A stretch of 64,000 nt of DNA, taken from contig NC_084687.1 of the NCBI RefSeq assembly GCF_028389875.1, forward strand, positions 4,128,157 to 4,192,156, given 5' to 3'. How positions within the stretch are numbered: the stretch's first letter is position 1; the number at the start of each line of letters is the position of its first letter. The position numbers were made by a program, and so were the translations under genes. The notes beneath the pieces were generated by a model that saw nothing but the letters and a program-made list of their open reading frames with translations, searched no databases and was not told the DNA's origin. Origin of the DNA: Rhea pennata. Lineage: Eukaryota > Chordata > Aves > Rheiformes > Rheidae. Below, one piece after another: positions 1 through 14,417 of this stretch.

Positions 1-535
1 CAGGCAAGGTGGGAGTGAAAGGAGATGGTTATGTTTATTGCAGAGGCCGAGATACTAAAGTTAGCTGATGTTGTAATGGGGGCCTTTGTCAAGGCTAAGC
101 CTTGAATATAATCTGAATTCTGGGCTCAAGCCCTGGGCTTTATTTCCTTATGAAGCACCTATTTTCAGAGCAGAGGAGCTTGACAGTTTTCCTACGTGAT
201 TACTGTGGGGGAGGCCTCTAGCAAAGAGATGGCTCTGGGATTTAGAGAATTAGGGCCTTGTTTTCATCCTGAGGTTTCAGGTTGAGGGGGAGGGAAGCCC
301 ATGATGAGGCCCTTTGGCCATCTCTTCCCACATGTACACGTGCTGTTCTTCCGCAGGCACTGTCAATACTTAGATTTTTGTGGGGTGCAGCTGCCATGAT
401 GAGCAAATGAATTGCTTGGATTCACTTCCAAGCAGGCCCTGGCTGGCGGAGAGTAAAAGCTGCCTCAGAGAAGAGAATAAAACAGTCAGAAATGAAACAG
501 CTAGCGTCCAGCAAGTGCATGTATGTCAGTGCTAA

Positions 536-2164
<1,629 letters not shown>

Positions 2165-2305
2165 AGAGGAGCAAAAGCTCAACTGTTGATGTGGACCTCT
2201 GCAAAAGGACACTCCCTTTTCTGGTGGTGGGAAAGAGCAGGTCAAGGTCATCCTCTCCTTGGGTTGAGGAATGAACACATCTCTTTGCTCTTCTCTTAGA
2301 AAATC

Positions 2306-2345
<40 letters not shown>

Positions 2346-4262
2346 GAAAAAAAAAAAAAATTCAGGGCAATAATCTTGTCTTGCAAGGAAGATAGGCTTG
2401 AGCTGGTGGGAAGCTCGAATCGCACCAAAGTCAGCCTTCCAGCAGATGTCTGGCTTCCACAGGCAAGCAAACCTAGAACAACTTTCTAGTTGGAAAAAAA
2501 ATGCATACTTAATAGTAAGGGACTTGGGGGTCTCTCTGACAAGGGTTAGATATTTAAAATTTGACCTCAATTCCGCAAAGGCCAATGGGTGGCAACGTCC
2601 ATCAGGAAATGTTTTTAAAGAAAAGATGTAACATTTCCCATGGAAACATTTGGGTAGCAGTTAAGATGCATTTTGTTAGAATTTGTTTTTATCAGTGCAA
2701 TGACCATGCCAAAAGCACTTAACTGATTCCTAACAAGAAAAACATTTGCGTCTACTTCACCCTTTAAAAATGGAGGGGGGAAAAGAGTTGGAGGAACATG
2801 GTCCTAGAGGAAGGGTAGTCTGACGTGCCTTGAGTTGGTTGGGTTGGGTGGTAGGGAAGAGTGGCTGTGACCCTGATTACAGTTTTTAAGCCTGCAACCT
2901 CTGTGCTTTATGGGAAGGGGAATGGAGGGGAATTGGGGTGAGAAGTGAAGGGTGTAGGAGGCTGCAGCCAAAGGGACGGCTTCATGAGTTATAAAAGAGC
3001 AGCTTTGGAAAGGCTGTTATGGTTGAATGTACGTGTTTATCCTGGGCAGCTGCAATGTGTGTGCTGTGTGTCAGAGCAGAGATATACTGTGCGTGGAGTG
3101 TTGGTACAGAGATTGTTTGCCATGTTAATTTTCCTGCAGCCTCACAACAGGTACAGGGAGCGGTGATCAATCCTCTGTTCATGCTGCAGGCATCGCATTT
3201 TGTGTCTATAATCATTTGGTTACTTAACTTTGTTTTTTATGTCCAGCAAAGGAGTGTTTGTTTCAAAGAAAATAGCACCATTTTGTGACAGCTTAGGCTG
3301 GGCAGAGATATTGTTAATCTGCTGTTCCCAGTGTCACAGAACTGCTGTCCAGCTCACCACCAAAACAGCAGGGACCAAATTCATTTCTGGCATAAGCTAG
3401 TAAAACCTGCAGAGAGAAGCCAGCAGTTAATTCAAACTCATGTAATCGGTGAATGTTATTCTCCTTTGCATCATGAGTGCAATGTGAATGTTTGCATTCA
3501 TCTCTGAAGCTGGATGTATGGAGAGCTTCCTCTCCAGGTCTTGGGTCAGCCTGGGAGGTTCCGCCAGAGCCTTGTTGGCTGGTTGGTGATGCTGTATGCA
3601 AGGTGGGTTCCTTGTGCTGGGTCCTTGCTCGCCTCCTAGTTGTGAAGTCTGCACTTCTCCCCCACTGCTGCTGGCTTTGGTGGGGTTTTCCGCCTGTGCA
3701 CCCCGCAGGCTGCCGAGGCAGACTGCAGAGACTCCTCGCATACCTCCTGCTGGCTCATCAACCAAAACATGTGGAGAGAGCGGCTTTCTCCAAAAACAAA
3801 ACCCTGGGAGGTCTTGTACATTAAGTGGGAGATATCCTGCATGGCGTTGATTTTTATCCCCATATGTTCTTTTTGGTTGCAGAAGTAGGGTGTTTGAACA
3901 AAAAAAGGAAACTCAACAGCTGTCTTTGAGACAATAACCAGCTTCTTCCGCTGTTTTTAAAATAGGGGATAAAATGAAAGCAGCCGTGATTCTTCTAAAG
4001 TGTTGCAGCAAAGTCTTCAGTGCTGTTGTAGAAATTTCTGCAAACACCAGTGCCTACATTTTTAGGCCTTTTTAAAATGCTTGTGGGGTTTGGGTTGGCT
4101 TTTTTAACCGTCCAGATCTAGAGTGGAAAGTGAGGCATTGCAATCATTTTGTATTAAACTTGTTTTTGTAGAATAAATCTCACTGGCTTGGTGCTATTTA
4201 TTACATGCTCAATTTAGCTATGTACATCAATATATAAAATAAATTTATTACAAATGATTGTC
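2165..4262 (+). other. LEMD2: LEMD2 3' untranslated region with poly(A) signals
   Basis: This non-coding sequence follows the LEMD2 stop. Two AATAAA hexamers lie at 4172-4177 and 4238-4243, the second followed by T/GT-rich sequence, so the transcript probably ends near 4260. A (CA)n microsatellite and an A-run interrupt it at 2309-2359. The end point is inferred; no transcript evidence is available. Confidence 0.6.
2309..2359. repeat. (CA)n microsatellite followed by an A-run
   Basis: About 16 uninterrupted CA dinucleotides (2309-2340) are followed by ATACAG and 14 A residues. It lies in the probable LEMD2 3'UTR. It creates low-complexity CVCVCV / HTHTHT reading frames on the two strands that are not genes. 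Confidence 0.95.
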
Positions 4263-6200
4263 ATCTTTATTTGTATTCAGGAGTCACAGGTTGTGCTGTT
4301 TTGCTCGTGCAGTTCAAATAAGTCCTGTTCCAGAGAGCTCAGCTTCTAAGAATGAGACTGAAGGTAGCGTGGGGATTACCTAACAGCCTAATGAGACAAT
4401 ATGGATCCGTGTGATGCTTTGTGATCTTGGCACAGTAGCCAGCTGTCTCAAGTGTTTGGTTACAAATAAAATCTCTGTTTTGGGACTAGTTGGTGTTGAG
4501 CAGAGAAGGTGTGTATGAAAAGCAGTTACCTTGTTCAGCTGCATTTTGATGAGATCGACAACTTTGAGGACTGTGGTATATATTAGTCTAGCAAGTTGGT
4601 TGGTATTGCTGTGGTACATTATAAAGCATTTATTTAATGCTGTGGGAATTGGCTGAGGGTACTTCAAGCTTCAGGTGGTTTGTACTTACTTGCTCTTCCA
4701 AAGGCAGGTCCCTCACACGCCAGGTGTCTGAAGTCAACAGGCTCTTCAGTGAATGTTGACTCTGTTCCAAGCAGTTACCAATACTGTGTGTTGTGGCATC
4801 CTCAGGCTGCAGTGAGCTTCCTGTCACCTCCTAGAACACTTTAACAGCAAGTGCCAGATGATGGTATGGGGAGGGGGTGAGGGTGCTGGAGTGCAGTACT
4901 GGTTGGAACTGATGCTCTGTCCTGTCTTTGCTCCCAGACTGTTGCATGTCATGGGACACATCACTTCCCCTCGTGGGTTAATAGACTTTAAACAAGGCTA
5001 TTAAAAAGCACTGTAATAGGGTATTTGTGTCAAGGGTAGAGGCAAAAATTCAAGTCTTACATTATTTACTAGACACCTGAATTTCCAAAGTTGCCTAGTG
5101 GGTAGAAGACACTCAAATCCTGTATGAGCGCTGGCAAGTGTGAGCTGTCTTTTGGGTTTCTTTGCTTTTAAGTGTTTTTGATTCCGTTCTCTTACCTGAG
5201 TGACAGTGACTCAGAACATGTGCTTTTTAGCTGTGATTTTTAGCTTCCTTTAAAATCTACTCATGGAACAGCGAGAGTAGAGTCTGAATCATCGTTGTGT
5301 AACTTCTGTGGACGTAGTTGACTCATGCATGTTTGGTTGGAGAAGTGTTTAATTAATCTCATAACGTAGGTCTAGATTACAATGGGGCAAGATTTCCACC
5401 AGCATGAAGGGTGGTTAGTGGTGCAGCTCCTGTTGGAAGTCAGTGGGAGCTGGCTACCTCCTCTCCGGTGCGCGAGTCGTTGCTAGGGTTTGAGGACAAA
5501 AGGACACACAAGGCTAAATCTCTCCTCTGGACCTGCATTCCTGGGTAGATGCTTTTACCCAGTCTAGGTTGCTAAGTTACGGCAAAAAAATTATTCAAGG
5601 TTAGATAGTCTTCAGTTTGGTGTAATTACATGTGCCGGTGGATGTTTGCTTTGAACCAAGTTGCCAAGACGTGTTCTGTGATAGTCTTCCCCGTGTCTGT
5701 TCTTTCATTTGCTCTCTTGGGAGCAGAGCAGACTAGTTTAATGCCGTGCTTGCCACCTTGCTCCTGCTTATGCTGTACAAACTGTCTTGATGATTTCTAT
5801 AGAACTAACAGTTTTCCCAGAACCCCAGGCCCGTTCAAAGAAGGAGGAGTAGCTGGGTTCTTGATCTCCCTTCCCTGCTCACTGCTCAGCTTACAACTTG
5901 CATCAACTCCACCGGAGTTGCTAGCACCCCCCTCCCACTTTCTTGTAAAGCATTAGGATGCTATAAATAAATTCTCAAATGGTGGGCTGATAAAGCCATC
6001 GCATCCCCTTACTGTCGGAAGGAAAAATATGTACCAACAAGGAATCTAAAATAAAATTTGCCCTTTATCTTTTTATTTCCTGCTTCCATTTAAAGGCTTT
6101 CATATTAAATGTTTTGTCTCCTGCTGACATGACAGCTGATGCTGTGCTTATTTATGGGAAGCAGAGTTAGGGCGTCGTGCCAGTTCTGCTGGAAAGATCA
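4263..6200. other. Intergenic DNA downstream of LEMD2, no gene recognised
   Basis: The composition is balanced to AT-rich, and the short open frames resemble no protein I know. A decayed repeat-like patch lies at about 5380-5455. Nothing else is supported. Confidence 0.6.
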
Positions 6201-9200
6201 ACGTGAACTAGAGAATAAAAAGAACGGCCAGTGAGTGCTGCCCGAAGGACCCTCCCTCCGGCGCTGCCCCTGTCCAAAGCAATCACGGCAGCGTGCCTCC
6301 CCCGGGATTTCCACCACAACTTTGTTCGACCTTTAAAGAAGGGCCCTCGCGCTTGGACAGCTGCCTCCAGGCAGGTGCTCCAAAAGGCTTTGTGTCCGCT
6401 AATGAACGGAGCCTCCCCGCAGCGGAGCGCGCGAGGTGCGCGTCCCGGGCTCGCTCCTTACCCGCGCCGGCGCAGAGCCGAGCGGGGAAACCAGATCCCT
6501 GGGCTGCCTGGCTGCTCATGTGACTGTTTGACCAGCTAACCTCGAAGTAGCGAATGATTTTTGTGCGGATGCTTGCGTAACTGGGGAGGCAGGTGGCAAG
6601 CTCTGAGCCAGGGCCCGCGGCCGTCTCCCCGTGTCTTTGCATTGCGAGAGGGCCTTCGTGGGCGGTGGAAACCTGCCTTGGCTGAGAGCTGGTGCTCGGG
6701 CTGGGCTTGGGCCCCTCGCGCCCCTTCGCCCCGCCGGCAGCGGTGTCGCAGCCCCAGGCTGCGTGACCTCCCGCGAGCGCGCGGCTGCCGGAGCCCTAGC
6801 TGATCTGGCCTTTAGGGCTGCCTTCAGCTTGTTCGCATCATCGCTCCAAAACAGCACCCAGCAGCTGACCCCGACGCCGAAGTAAAGCTCGTGGGGCGCG
6901 CAGGAGCCCCGGCGGAGGGGCGAGCCGGCGTGGCTAAGCCCCCGCCCCGTGAGCGCGGCGTGGGGCGTTGCACGTCGCGCGGCTGCCGCGGGCGGGTGGG
7001 ATGCCAGCACAGCCCAGCGCAAGAACGACGATGACTCAAGGGCAGTCCGAAAAATTTGGCATTGCAAGGAGGGGGAAAAACTAGACTACTGGTATCTGCG
7101 CAGGAGAGGAGGGAATGGGCACAGCAAAACAGGGTCACGCTGTTCGTGTCGGCAGGAGCCTTTGGCAGGGCTTAGCTGACCTGTCCGCTGCCCTTCCCTC
7201 CTCTGATACTTATTTTGAAGGGTTTTTTTTGGTCTTCCCACCACTTTATTTTAAAGTCTAAGCCCACGTTCACCTAATTTCACTCCAGCTCTCACATAGA
7301 TAAAATTAGTCCTTTGCAATGAGAAGGAGCCAGCCCAGGTCACGCCGGGCTGAGCCCTGGGTGCAGCTCGGATTACCCAGGCGCCGCGGCCGCGTGCCCC
7401 GGCGGGGAGACCCGCTCCCCAGCGCCTGCCTTGCTCGGAGGGGGGCCCACATCTGCCCCGGGCGAGTTTGCACACTCGTCGCCGTATTTAATTTCCTTGA
7501 TATTGCCGTGGTTGGATGCAAAGTGTTCGTTTGTTTTAAAGCTCTCCGGGGTGGGGGCTAGCGTGCAGCCCAGTGCTTCCAGCCACCGCCGCGAGCACAG
7601 CGGTGCCGGCGGAGGGTGCGCGGACCTGGGGAGCGAGGCGAAGAGCAACCCGGCGGTGACACCCTGGCACAAGCAGCCTTGCCGTAAGGGCCACGCATGG
7701 GCTGGTGGTCTCGCACCCCCCATGTAAACGCGCTGGCTGGGCTGCAGCTCAGATGCTCCGGGAACCGCGGGAGAGAGCGATGGGGGGAACGCGCCAGGGC
7801 AAGCAAAGGACTGTCAGGGAAATGCCGCGGACGGGGGCCGAGCGCGTCGGAGGGCTCCGGGTCTGCGGGGCATCGCCGCGCTCCCGGGGCCGCGGCCTCA
7901 GCAGGCGAAGCGCCGCGGAGCTCGAGGGGCTCGAGGGGCAGCCTGCCCGGGGAGGCGCGGAGCATGGGGGCAGCAGGGACACGCGCGGGTCCCCCGCGGG
8001 GGCCGCCGCTCCGGCGAGGCAAGGCGCCAGCACCGCATCCGCGGGCAACGGAGGCTGCAGCCCTCGGGCTGGCCAAGGGTGATAATAACTTTGTGCCCAT
8101 AATTAGTTCTTAATTAGCATAGTTTTAACGTGAGACGGGGCTGCTCTGCCCTTCGAGGGCTCCGGCTTGGCGCGGGCAATCAGCCCGGCCGCCGCTCCAG
8201 CAGCTCGTGCGAGCCTGCGGCCTCGCAGCCATTCGCGGGCTCCGGTGCAGGCAGCCTCAGCGCGGCTGTTTTAACGGAGAGCCAACGGCAGAGGACGTGC
8301 CTCCGGCCCGGCGGTACGCCTGACGTAAAAATGAGATTGCTTCGATTAACGCTTGCATTAAAAATGCATGCAACATCCAGCAGGACAGGCGGCTGCGGGG
8401 GAGCAAGGTGTGCTGCAGCGGCGCCCGTGCTGCCCCTCGCCTCGCCTCGTCCTCGGCAGCGAACGACTGGACTTAAGGCTTCCTGCGCCTGAGGATCACG
8501 TACTGGCTTAGCTTCTGTTTTCAGGGTCCTTTGGAGCAATGTGCTGTAACGCGCGCAGAGGAGAGGATTAGGGACGTCAGGACTTGCAGGCGTGTTTGCC
8601 TGAGCGCTGCTTGTCCTTGCTGGCCCTCCCGTCTCTCCTCAAAAATGGGGGAGAAAAAGCAGGAGGAAACACGCTTTCGTATTAGCGATCGTGGCGGTGC
8701 CGTGGGGCACGGAGCTAACGGCGCTGCAGCCGCCCTGGCTGCCCGTCCCGGGGGGATTTGAAGGTGCCTTCTGTGCACACGCAGGCGTCGATCCGAGCCT
8801 GCGCTGCGCCCTTAGGACCCGGCTACCGCCGCGTAGCTGCTCCAGGGGAGCCGGTGCGGCCCCAGGGCCCCGTTCGCAGGCAGGCTGGGCAGCTGAGCAC
8901 GGGACCCGCGTCCCCGGGGCCACCCGTGCAGACATCGCCTTCTGCAAAGAGCGGTCGCGGTCCAGAAAGGCTTCTGCTGTCCCCGGCCCCCTCTGTTGGA
9001 TGACCGGGGACTTGGTCTCGGGAGAACCAGCTGCTGCCCTGCGGAGATGGGGAGTTAAGTGTGATTAAATTCATAGAGCACTGCGATTCCTGCGGTTTCC
9101 TGGCAGGAGAAACATAATAAAGTGAGTGGGGAGAGATGCGTTTCAAGGACTTGGTTGTGATTTTTCTTTTTGTTCCCTTGGGGCCTTTGCTTGTTTCTTG

Positions 9201-12200
9201 ACTTCACCGGAGTTAGCTCTAGCCTGAGCCCATCTCTGCACGTTTTTGATCCAAGCCCAACAGCGATGCAAACTCTTCGGTTCCTCCGTCGCTGCGGTGC
9301 TGGAGGCTGCCGTGGAGCAGCCCAGCGCCCGGAGAGCCGAGCGGCCCGCGGCGCCTTGGACGGGCGGGTTTATCCTGGGGGGAGGAGGGATGAATCGCAG
9401 CGTGGCAGGAAGCGGGTCAGCCTTTCCCGTGGGACCCCGACCTCGCCGTAGCGCGACGCCCGCAGCGTGGGCTCGCCGGCTCCTTGGGAGCCTCCTGGTG
9501 CTCCCAAACACCAACGCAAATCCCAAACGCAGCTGGATAACTGCGAGCTGCTCCCTCTTCCCTCTCGTTTATTCCCTCCGCCGGGCGCTAGCGGCATCAA
9601 TTATGTCGCTGCGGGATGCCGGCAGCCTCGGCGTTCGTGCGTGTTAGCTCCCAGCCGCCGCAGCGCCCGCGCAGCCGCGGGCTCCGTCGTAAATCCTACG
9701 GATACGGCGGGGAGGCTGCAGCAGAGCCTGGCGCTGCCGGGGCTCCGGCGCGGACGGGGGCGAAGGCGGAGGTCCCCGCGGGAAGCGGGGTCGGGATGGG
9801 GCTGCGGCGCTTGCCCGCGGCGGTCGGAGAAGAGCCTGCGCCCTGCTCGGCCGGGGCTGCCTCGGCGGCCGCGGGAAGCGGGGCCGATGCCTGCGCACGG
9901 CCTGCGCGTGCTCTGGCGGGTACCTGTGCGCTGTTCAACACAACCCCACAGCAGAGGTGTTTAAGGAGTAATTCGTAGTCCGGCCGTTCGGTTGAAGGGA
10001 CAAGAACAGCGATGACATTTTGGCGAGGGAGATACTTCGGGCCGTACAGAAGGAGGAGGAAAGACGGGCGAGTATGTTTTCCCCATGAATGAACAAGGCA
10101 TCCTAGTCAGAAAGGTTGTTTAATCTCTGTTTTACACCTGACCTTTCTTCTCCTCTTGCCGTAGTCTCTCCAAAGCTGGGACCTGACTCAGAGCTGCATT
10201 AACCCCTGCTTTGCAGGTGGTGCTGAGGGCCAGCAGAACACCGTCGCGAGAAGCCGTCGGGGTACAGCCCCATCACCCTCACCCCGGCGAGAGGTCCTCC
10301 AGGCTGGGGACGTGGTGTGGGTGCAGAGGAGGTAAAAAGCCTTGTGGCTCCCGAGGGCACTTCAAAACCCAAGCTTTGAGCAGCAAAGCACACGAAGGCC
10401 GGGGTCCCCGTGGCCTCTCCTCCGTGGGCTTTCTGCTGGCTGCTAGCGTGGTTGAGGTCCTGGTGATGCTGGCCCTCCAGCGGAGCCTGGACGTGTCTCC
10501 CTCCTCCCTCTGGCTGCCGCCTTTGTAAGCCTTATGGGAATTTGCTCCCAAATTCTCTACCCCTTCTACTCCATTTTGCTGGAATTGGCCAACGGATTCC
10601 AAAGTTGTTGGCGGGGGATGCACCACCAGCTGGCTTCAGAGAGTGAGTGCTTAAGCCTTGCTTCTGCAGGAAAGCAAGCTAAAAAACTCACTTTCCAGGG
10701 CTAAAATATCAGCATAAAGCTGAGGGTTGTCAGGGCTCAGGTTGTGGGGAATCAGGGTCTTTGTTTTATTCTTGTCTTTAATCTCATCCTCTGCCCCCGA
10801 CCATCAGTTCAATCCCTCTGGTCTCTGTGATCCTGTTTTCTCCCCTTCAGTTAGAGAGAATTTTTGCATCCATCAATCGTTACCTCAGCAGCAAGATTTT
10901 CCTCCTAACCTCCTGCCGTTTTGACCCAAAGCTCTTTCAGCTTCTTCCCCATCGCAGCCTTCAGGGCCGTGTTTGTGGGCAGCGATTTGTTAACGTCCCC
11001 CGAGTTACTGCTGGGCGCTGGCTCGGGTGCCCCAGGGATGTGAGAGCAGGTGCCACCTCCTGGGGTCGCAGCGATCGCTGCCCGGCCGCGTGGGCTCCGC
11101 GTAACGCCCGGGCTGAGGGCAGCCTACGCGGTGGCCCTGCCGCCGAGGGACATGCTGGCAAAGGGAGGAGGCAGGAAGGAGCGGGGGAAGGAGTCCCGGG
11201 GAGCGTGACAGCCTGCCTGCTGTACCTCGGACCTCGCATCGCCCTTCCCCTTGCAGGGACGCCCGGAGGCTCGTGCAAGCTGCGTGCTGCTGGTCCGGAG
11301 AGCGACCGGCGCTGCAAGAGCACGCTGGCGGCGGGGCGGTCCGGGCCCGCAGAGCCGTCCGTCTCCCTCCTGTACTTGTGCGCGGAGGCGGTTCGGAGGG
11401 GAGGCACGCGCTTGTCCTCGGCTCTGCCAGAGGAGGCAGCTCAGCCCTGGCAGGAAGCTCCGAGGGACTTTTCCAGCCCCTTGTCGGTCCCAAACAGCCG
11501 AGTGTCAGCTTTCCCTGCACGAGGCCGTTGGCAGGAGACAGGGCCGGGCGTCAGGAGACTTGGTTTCCTTGTTCCTGCTCACCTGCCGCGAGACTTCGGG
11601 CAAATCACGATCTCTCCCCGTGCCTTGTCCCCTCTGCCCGAAAGCAGCTGCAGGCTGGCGCAGAGGTTGGGGCTGGCCCGGAGCATCCCTGCCCCAGCTC
11701 CCGCCTCCCTCCAGCGGCTGCAGCCCCTCTGCCCGATCCTCCCCAGCATCGTCCCCACGTGAACCGGGCCCCACACGCCCCGATGCCTTTCTCCAGCAAA
11801 CAAGCAGGGTTTTTGGTTGCTCGGGCGCCTGCGAGCTTTGGGAAGCCGGCGTCTGTCCCCGTGCCCCCTCCAGCCCCACGTGGGGTGGCGGGGCTGGGGG
11901 AGCCCCCTTGCCTCTCCCTTCTGGTGGCAGCTGGGCTCCTGAGCCCGCTCTCAAAGGGCTGTGGGAAGATGATCAACAACAGTCTGGCAAAGCTGGAGGG
12001 AGCTTTTGCGCAGGGTAATGTGGAAAACACCACCGGGAAAAAAAAGCAACAGTTGTTTTCCTGGAGAGGCGCAAGGGAGCCAAAACACGGCCGCGCTTTC
12101 TGGAAACCCTGCACACGCAACTCGGGTGACGTGGCCACCAGCCCCTTCTTCCGCAGCTCCTTAACCCTCTCGCACACACAGGTTTGTTTTCCTTTAACGC

Positions 12201-13900
12201 CCAGCATGTTTTCTCTCCCCTTTAAAGCTCAGCTGTCAGCTGGGCATATCACAAGCTTGCCAGAAACGTCTGCGGGGTCAGGTGATGTCCCCGCGTGTCC
12301 CTGGGCTCCCCCCGCTCCCTCAGTCCTCATACTGGCGCAAGACCGCCGTGCCCAGGCTGTAAAGCGGCGAGAAATCCAGCCCGGACAGCATCCCGACCGA
12401 GGCGGGGGCCCACGCTGCCAGCCGAACGCCGTCGGGACCAGCGCTCTGCCGGCCGAGCCAGCAGGTGAGGGGCCAGGACACCTTTTGCATCGGCACTGGC
12501 CACCTTCTAGGGTGGGATGGATAAGGACTGGATTTCGGAGAGCAGGTGGGATACTCTTAGTATCTCCGTAAATGCGGACGTGCCTCGCGGGGCAGGAAGG
12601 GACGGGAGCAAGGAGGACAGCGGGAACCAAGGGGAGCTGGTGCTAAACCCGCAAAGAGAGTGACTCGCGCTGGGCAAAAAAGCTTCATGGCTTTAGGTTC
12701 TCCATCGCACCCATGGTGCTGCTGGAAACCTCATGGCTGCTTGGCAAGGGGGCTCGCAGCGTTTGGGGTAAAGTCCGGGGGATGCTGACGCTGCTCCGAG
12801 GCCAGCCAGACGCGAGCTGGTGCCGGAGTGGGGCACGGAGACTGTCCTGGATGGGAAGGAGCGTGGCAAAGCGAAGGGCACTTCGGAGCCAGGTCTTGAT
12901 TTACGCATAGTTCCTAAAAATATCTGGCAGAAAGGTAAGAAAAATTGCGTTGTTACTTCCAGGTCAAGGCCCCGAGCTGAGATAAATAGGTATAACCCTC
13001 TGGTTACAGATTTGCACCTCAAGTTACCCGCCAGTCTGGGCCTGTTCCTAATAAATAACTGGTGGTTGCAGAAATGTTTCCCTTGGGTTCAGGAGTCGAT
13101 AAAGAACCTCCTCGACGTGCACGTCCCCGCGGCGCTGAGCGTCCGTGTGAAGGGGTGGCTGGGCTGATCGCACGTTCCCCGTTTGCGGGGCCCTATGAAG
13201 ACTAGCGCTTGATCAGGAAGTTGCAAATTGCTGCCCTTGCTTTGTTGTTAACGTCGTTATTGATTAGTGCATTTTGTGCGGACATGGTAGCTGAGATGCT
13301 AAATGAGCTGAGCTCTCGGGAGCTTTGATGTAAAGCACGCCCGAGGGAGGCAGCCCGGAGAAGGGAACAGGCGGTGCCAGTGGCACACAGTATTTTTACA
13401 GCGATGACCAGCATCCAGTCTCGTTTTCTGGGGCTGTAATTCCCACGTCTCTGCGGTCACAGGGATAGCGTAAAATCCCGCTTCCCCGGCTTGGCGTGAG
13501 CTAGGACGGCGGCAGGGAGGGGAGCCGGGGCAAGCGGCGCAGCCCTAACCTTTCCCTCAGGCTCGGCGGCACCGAGTCCTTTTCCGGCCCCGGTGGTGCC
13601 GCTGGCAGCGGAGCAGGGCAGACCCTCTCCATGCGGCTCCGGGAAGTGTCGTTCCTGGGCAGTGAGCGCTGGGGGTGGTCTGGGAGCGGCGGGCGGCTAA
13701 AATAGAGCGAGAAGTTTAAGGCAAGAGCAGCTCGAAGGCTGCCGAGCCCGGGGTAGTGGCAGGGCACTGAAAACCCGAGCTGCAAGGTGGTTGGTGCACG
13801 TTCGAAGGTGTCTTCCTGCCCTTTGCGGGGAAAACCCAGCCCTTGCCCACCTCCGCGGCGATGCTGTTGCTTTGCACCATCTCCCAGATGCCCGGGCCAT
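6200..13900. promoter_or_regulatory. Large orphan CpG-rich island region between LEMD2 and IP6K3
   Basis: From about 6.2 kb the sequence changes abruptly to GC-rich with dense CpG dinucleotides, strongest at about 6230-7180, 7370-9960 and 11000-12500. Short AT-rich patches break it up. It holds many overlapping long open frames on both strands, as expected from a shortage of stop codons in GC-rich DNA; none is recognisable. Unmethylated CpG islands usually mark promoters, so this may contain the promoter and non-coding first exon of IP6K3 or of a non-coding RNA. Splice-donor-like sites occur at about 12465 (CAG/GTGAGG) and 12935 (AAG/GTAAGA). No transcription start can be fixed from sequence. 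Confidence 0.55.
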
Positions 13901-14334
13901 CGCAGGCAGAGGAAATGGGGTTTTTAGCAGCCTATCAATCCAAGTTAATGTGATTCCCATCCCTCCCTCCTAGATCCTGCTGCTTTGCAAAGCAGCCAAA
14001 TAAATCCTTCAGTGCAGCAAACTGTATCTTTGCATCTTATTCGTGAGGGATGTGGGGACCAGTCATAAACTTTATGAACATCATTTTCTTTCAGGAAAGG
14101 AAATACAAGATAAAAGAGCTCAGGGTTTCTGCACATAAGGATTTATGGGAGAATGGTTAGAGCTAGGTTTCTTGCAGAGAGCCAGGCTTTTCACTCTCAG
14201 CACACTGCTGCCCTACAACTATTTTTGCCTGGTATTGCTGTAGTTGAGGGAAGAGCAGAAAAGGCAGATTTAAAAATTAATTGAGAACTAATATTGTAAG
14301 CACTTGAAGACATGTGAAAACGGCCATGTGGAAA

Positions 14335-14417
14335 TGCATGGAGGGCTTGATCCTGAGTGACTTGGAGTCAGTGGGAGAGGCTCTTCCTGACTGCGGTGAC
14401 TTTGGCCTGGCCCAAAG
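14335..14417. repeat. Relic of a palindromic amniote MITE-like element
   Basis: The sequence begins GGGCTTGATCCTGAG, holds GGAGTCAGTGGGAG in the middle and ends GACTTTGGCCTGGCCC. These ends and the AGTCAATGGGAG-type core resemble a family of short inverted-repeat elements common in sauropsid genomes. It is much decayed, and the family is assigned from memory of the motif. Confidence 0.5.

Noticed and set aside
10827-12018. Overlapping 311- and 255-codon open frames in GC-rich DNA
   Set aside because: Several frames are open at once on both strands, the sequences are Pro/Ala/Arg/Gly-rich, and no domain or homologue is recognised. This is the pattern of stop-poor CpG-island DNA.
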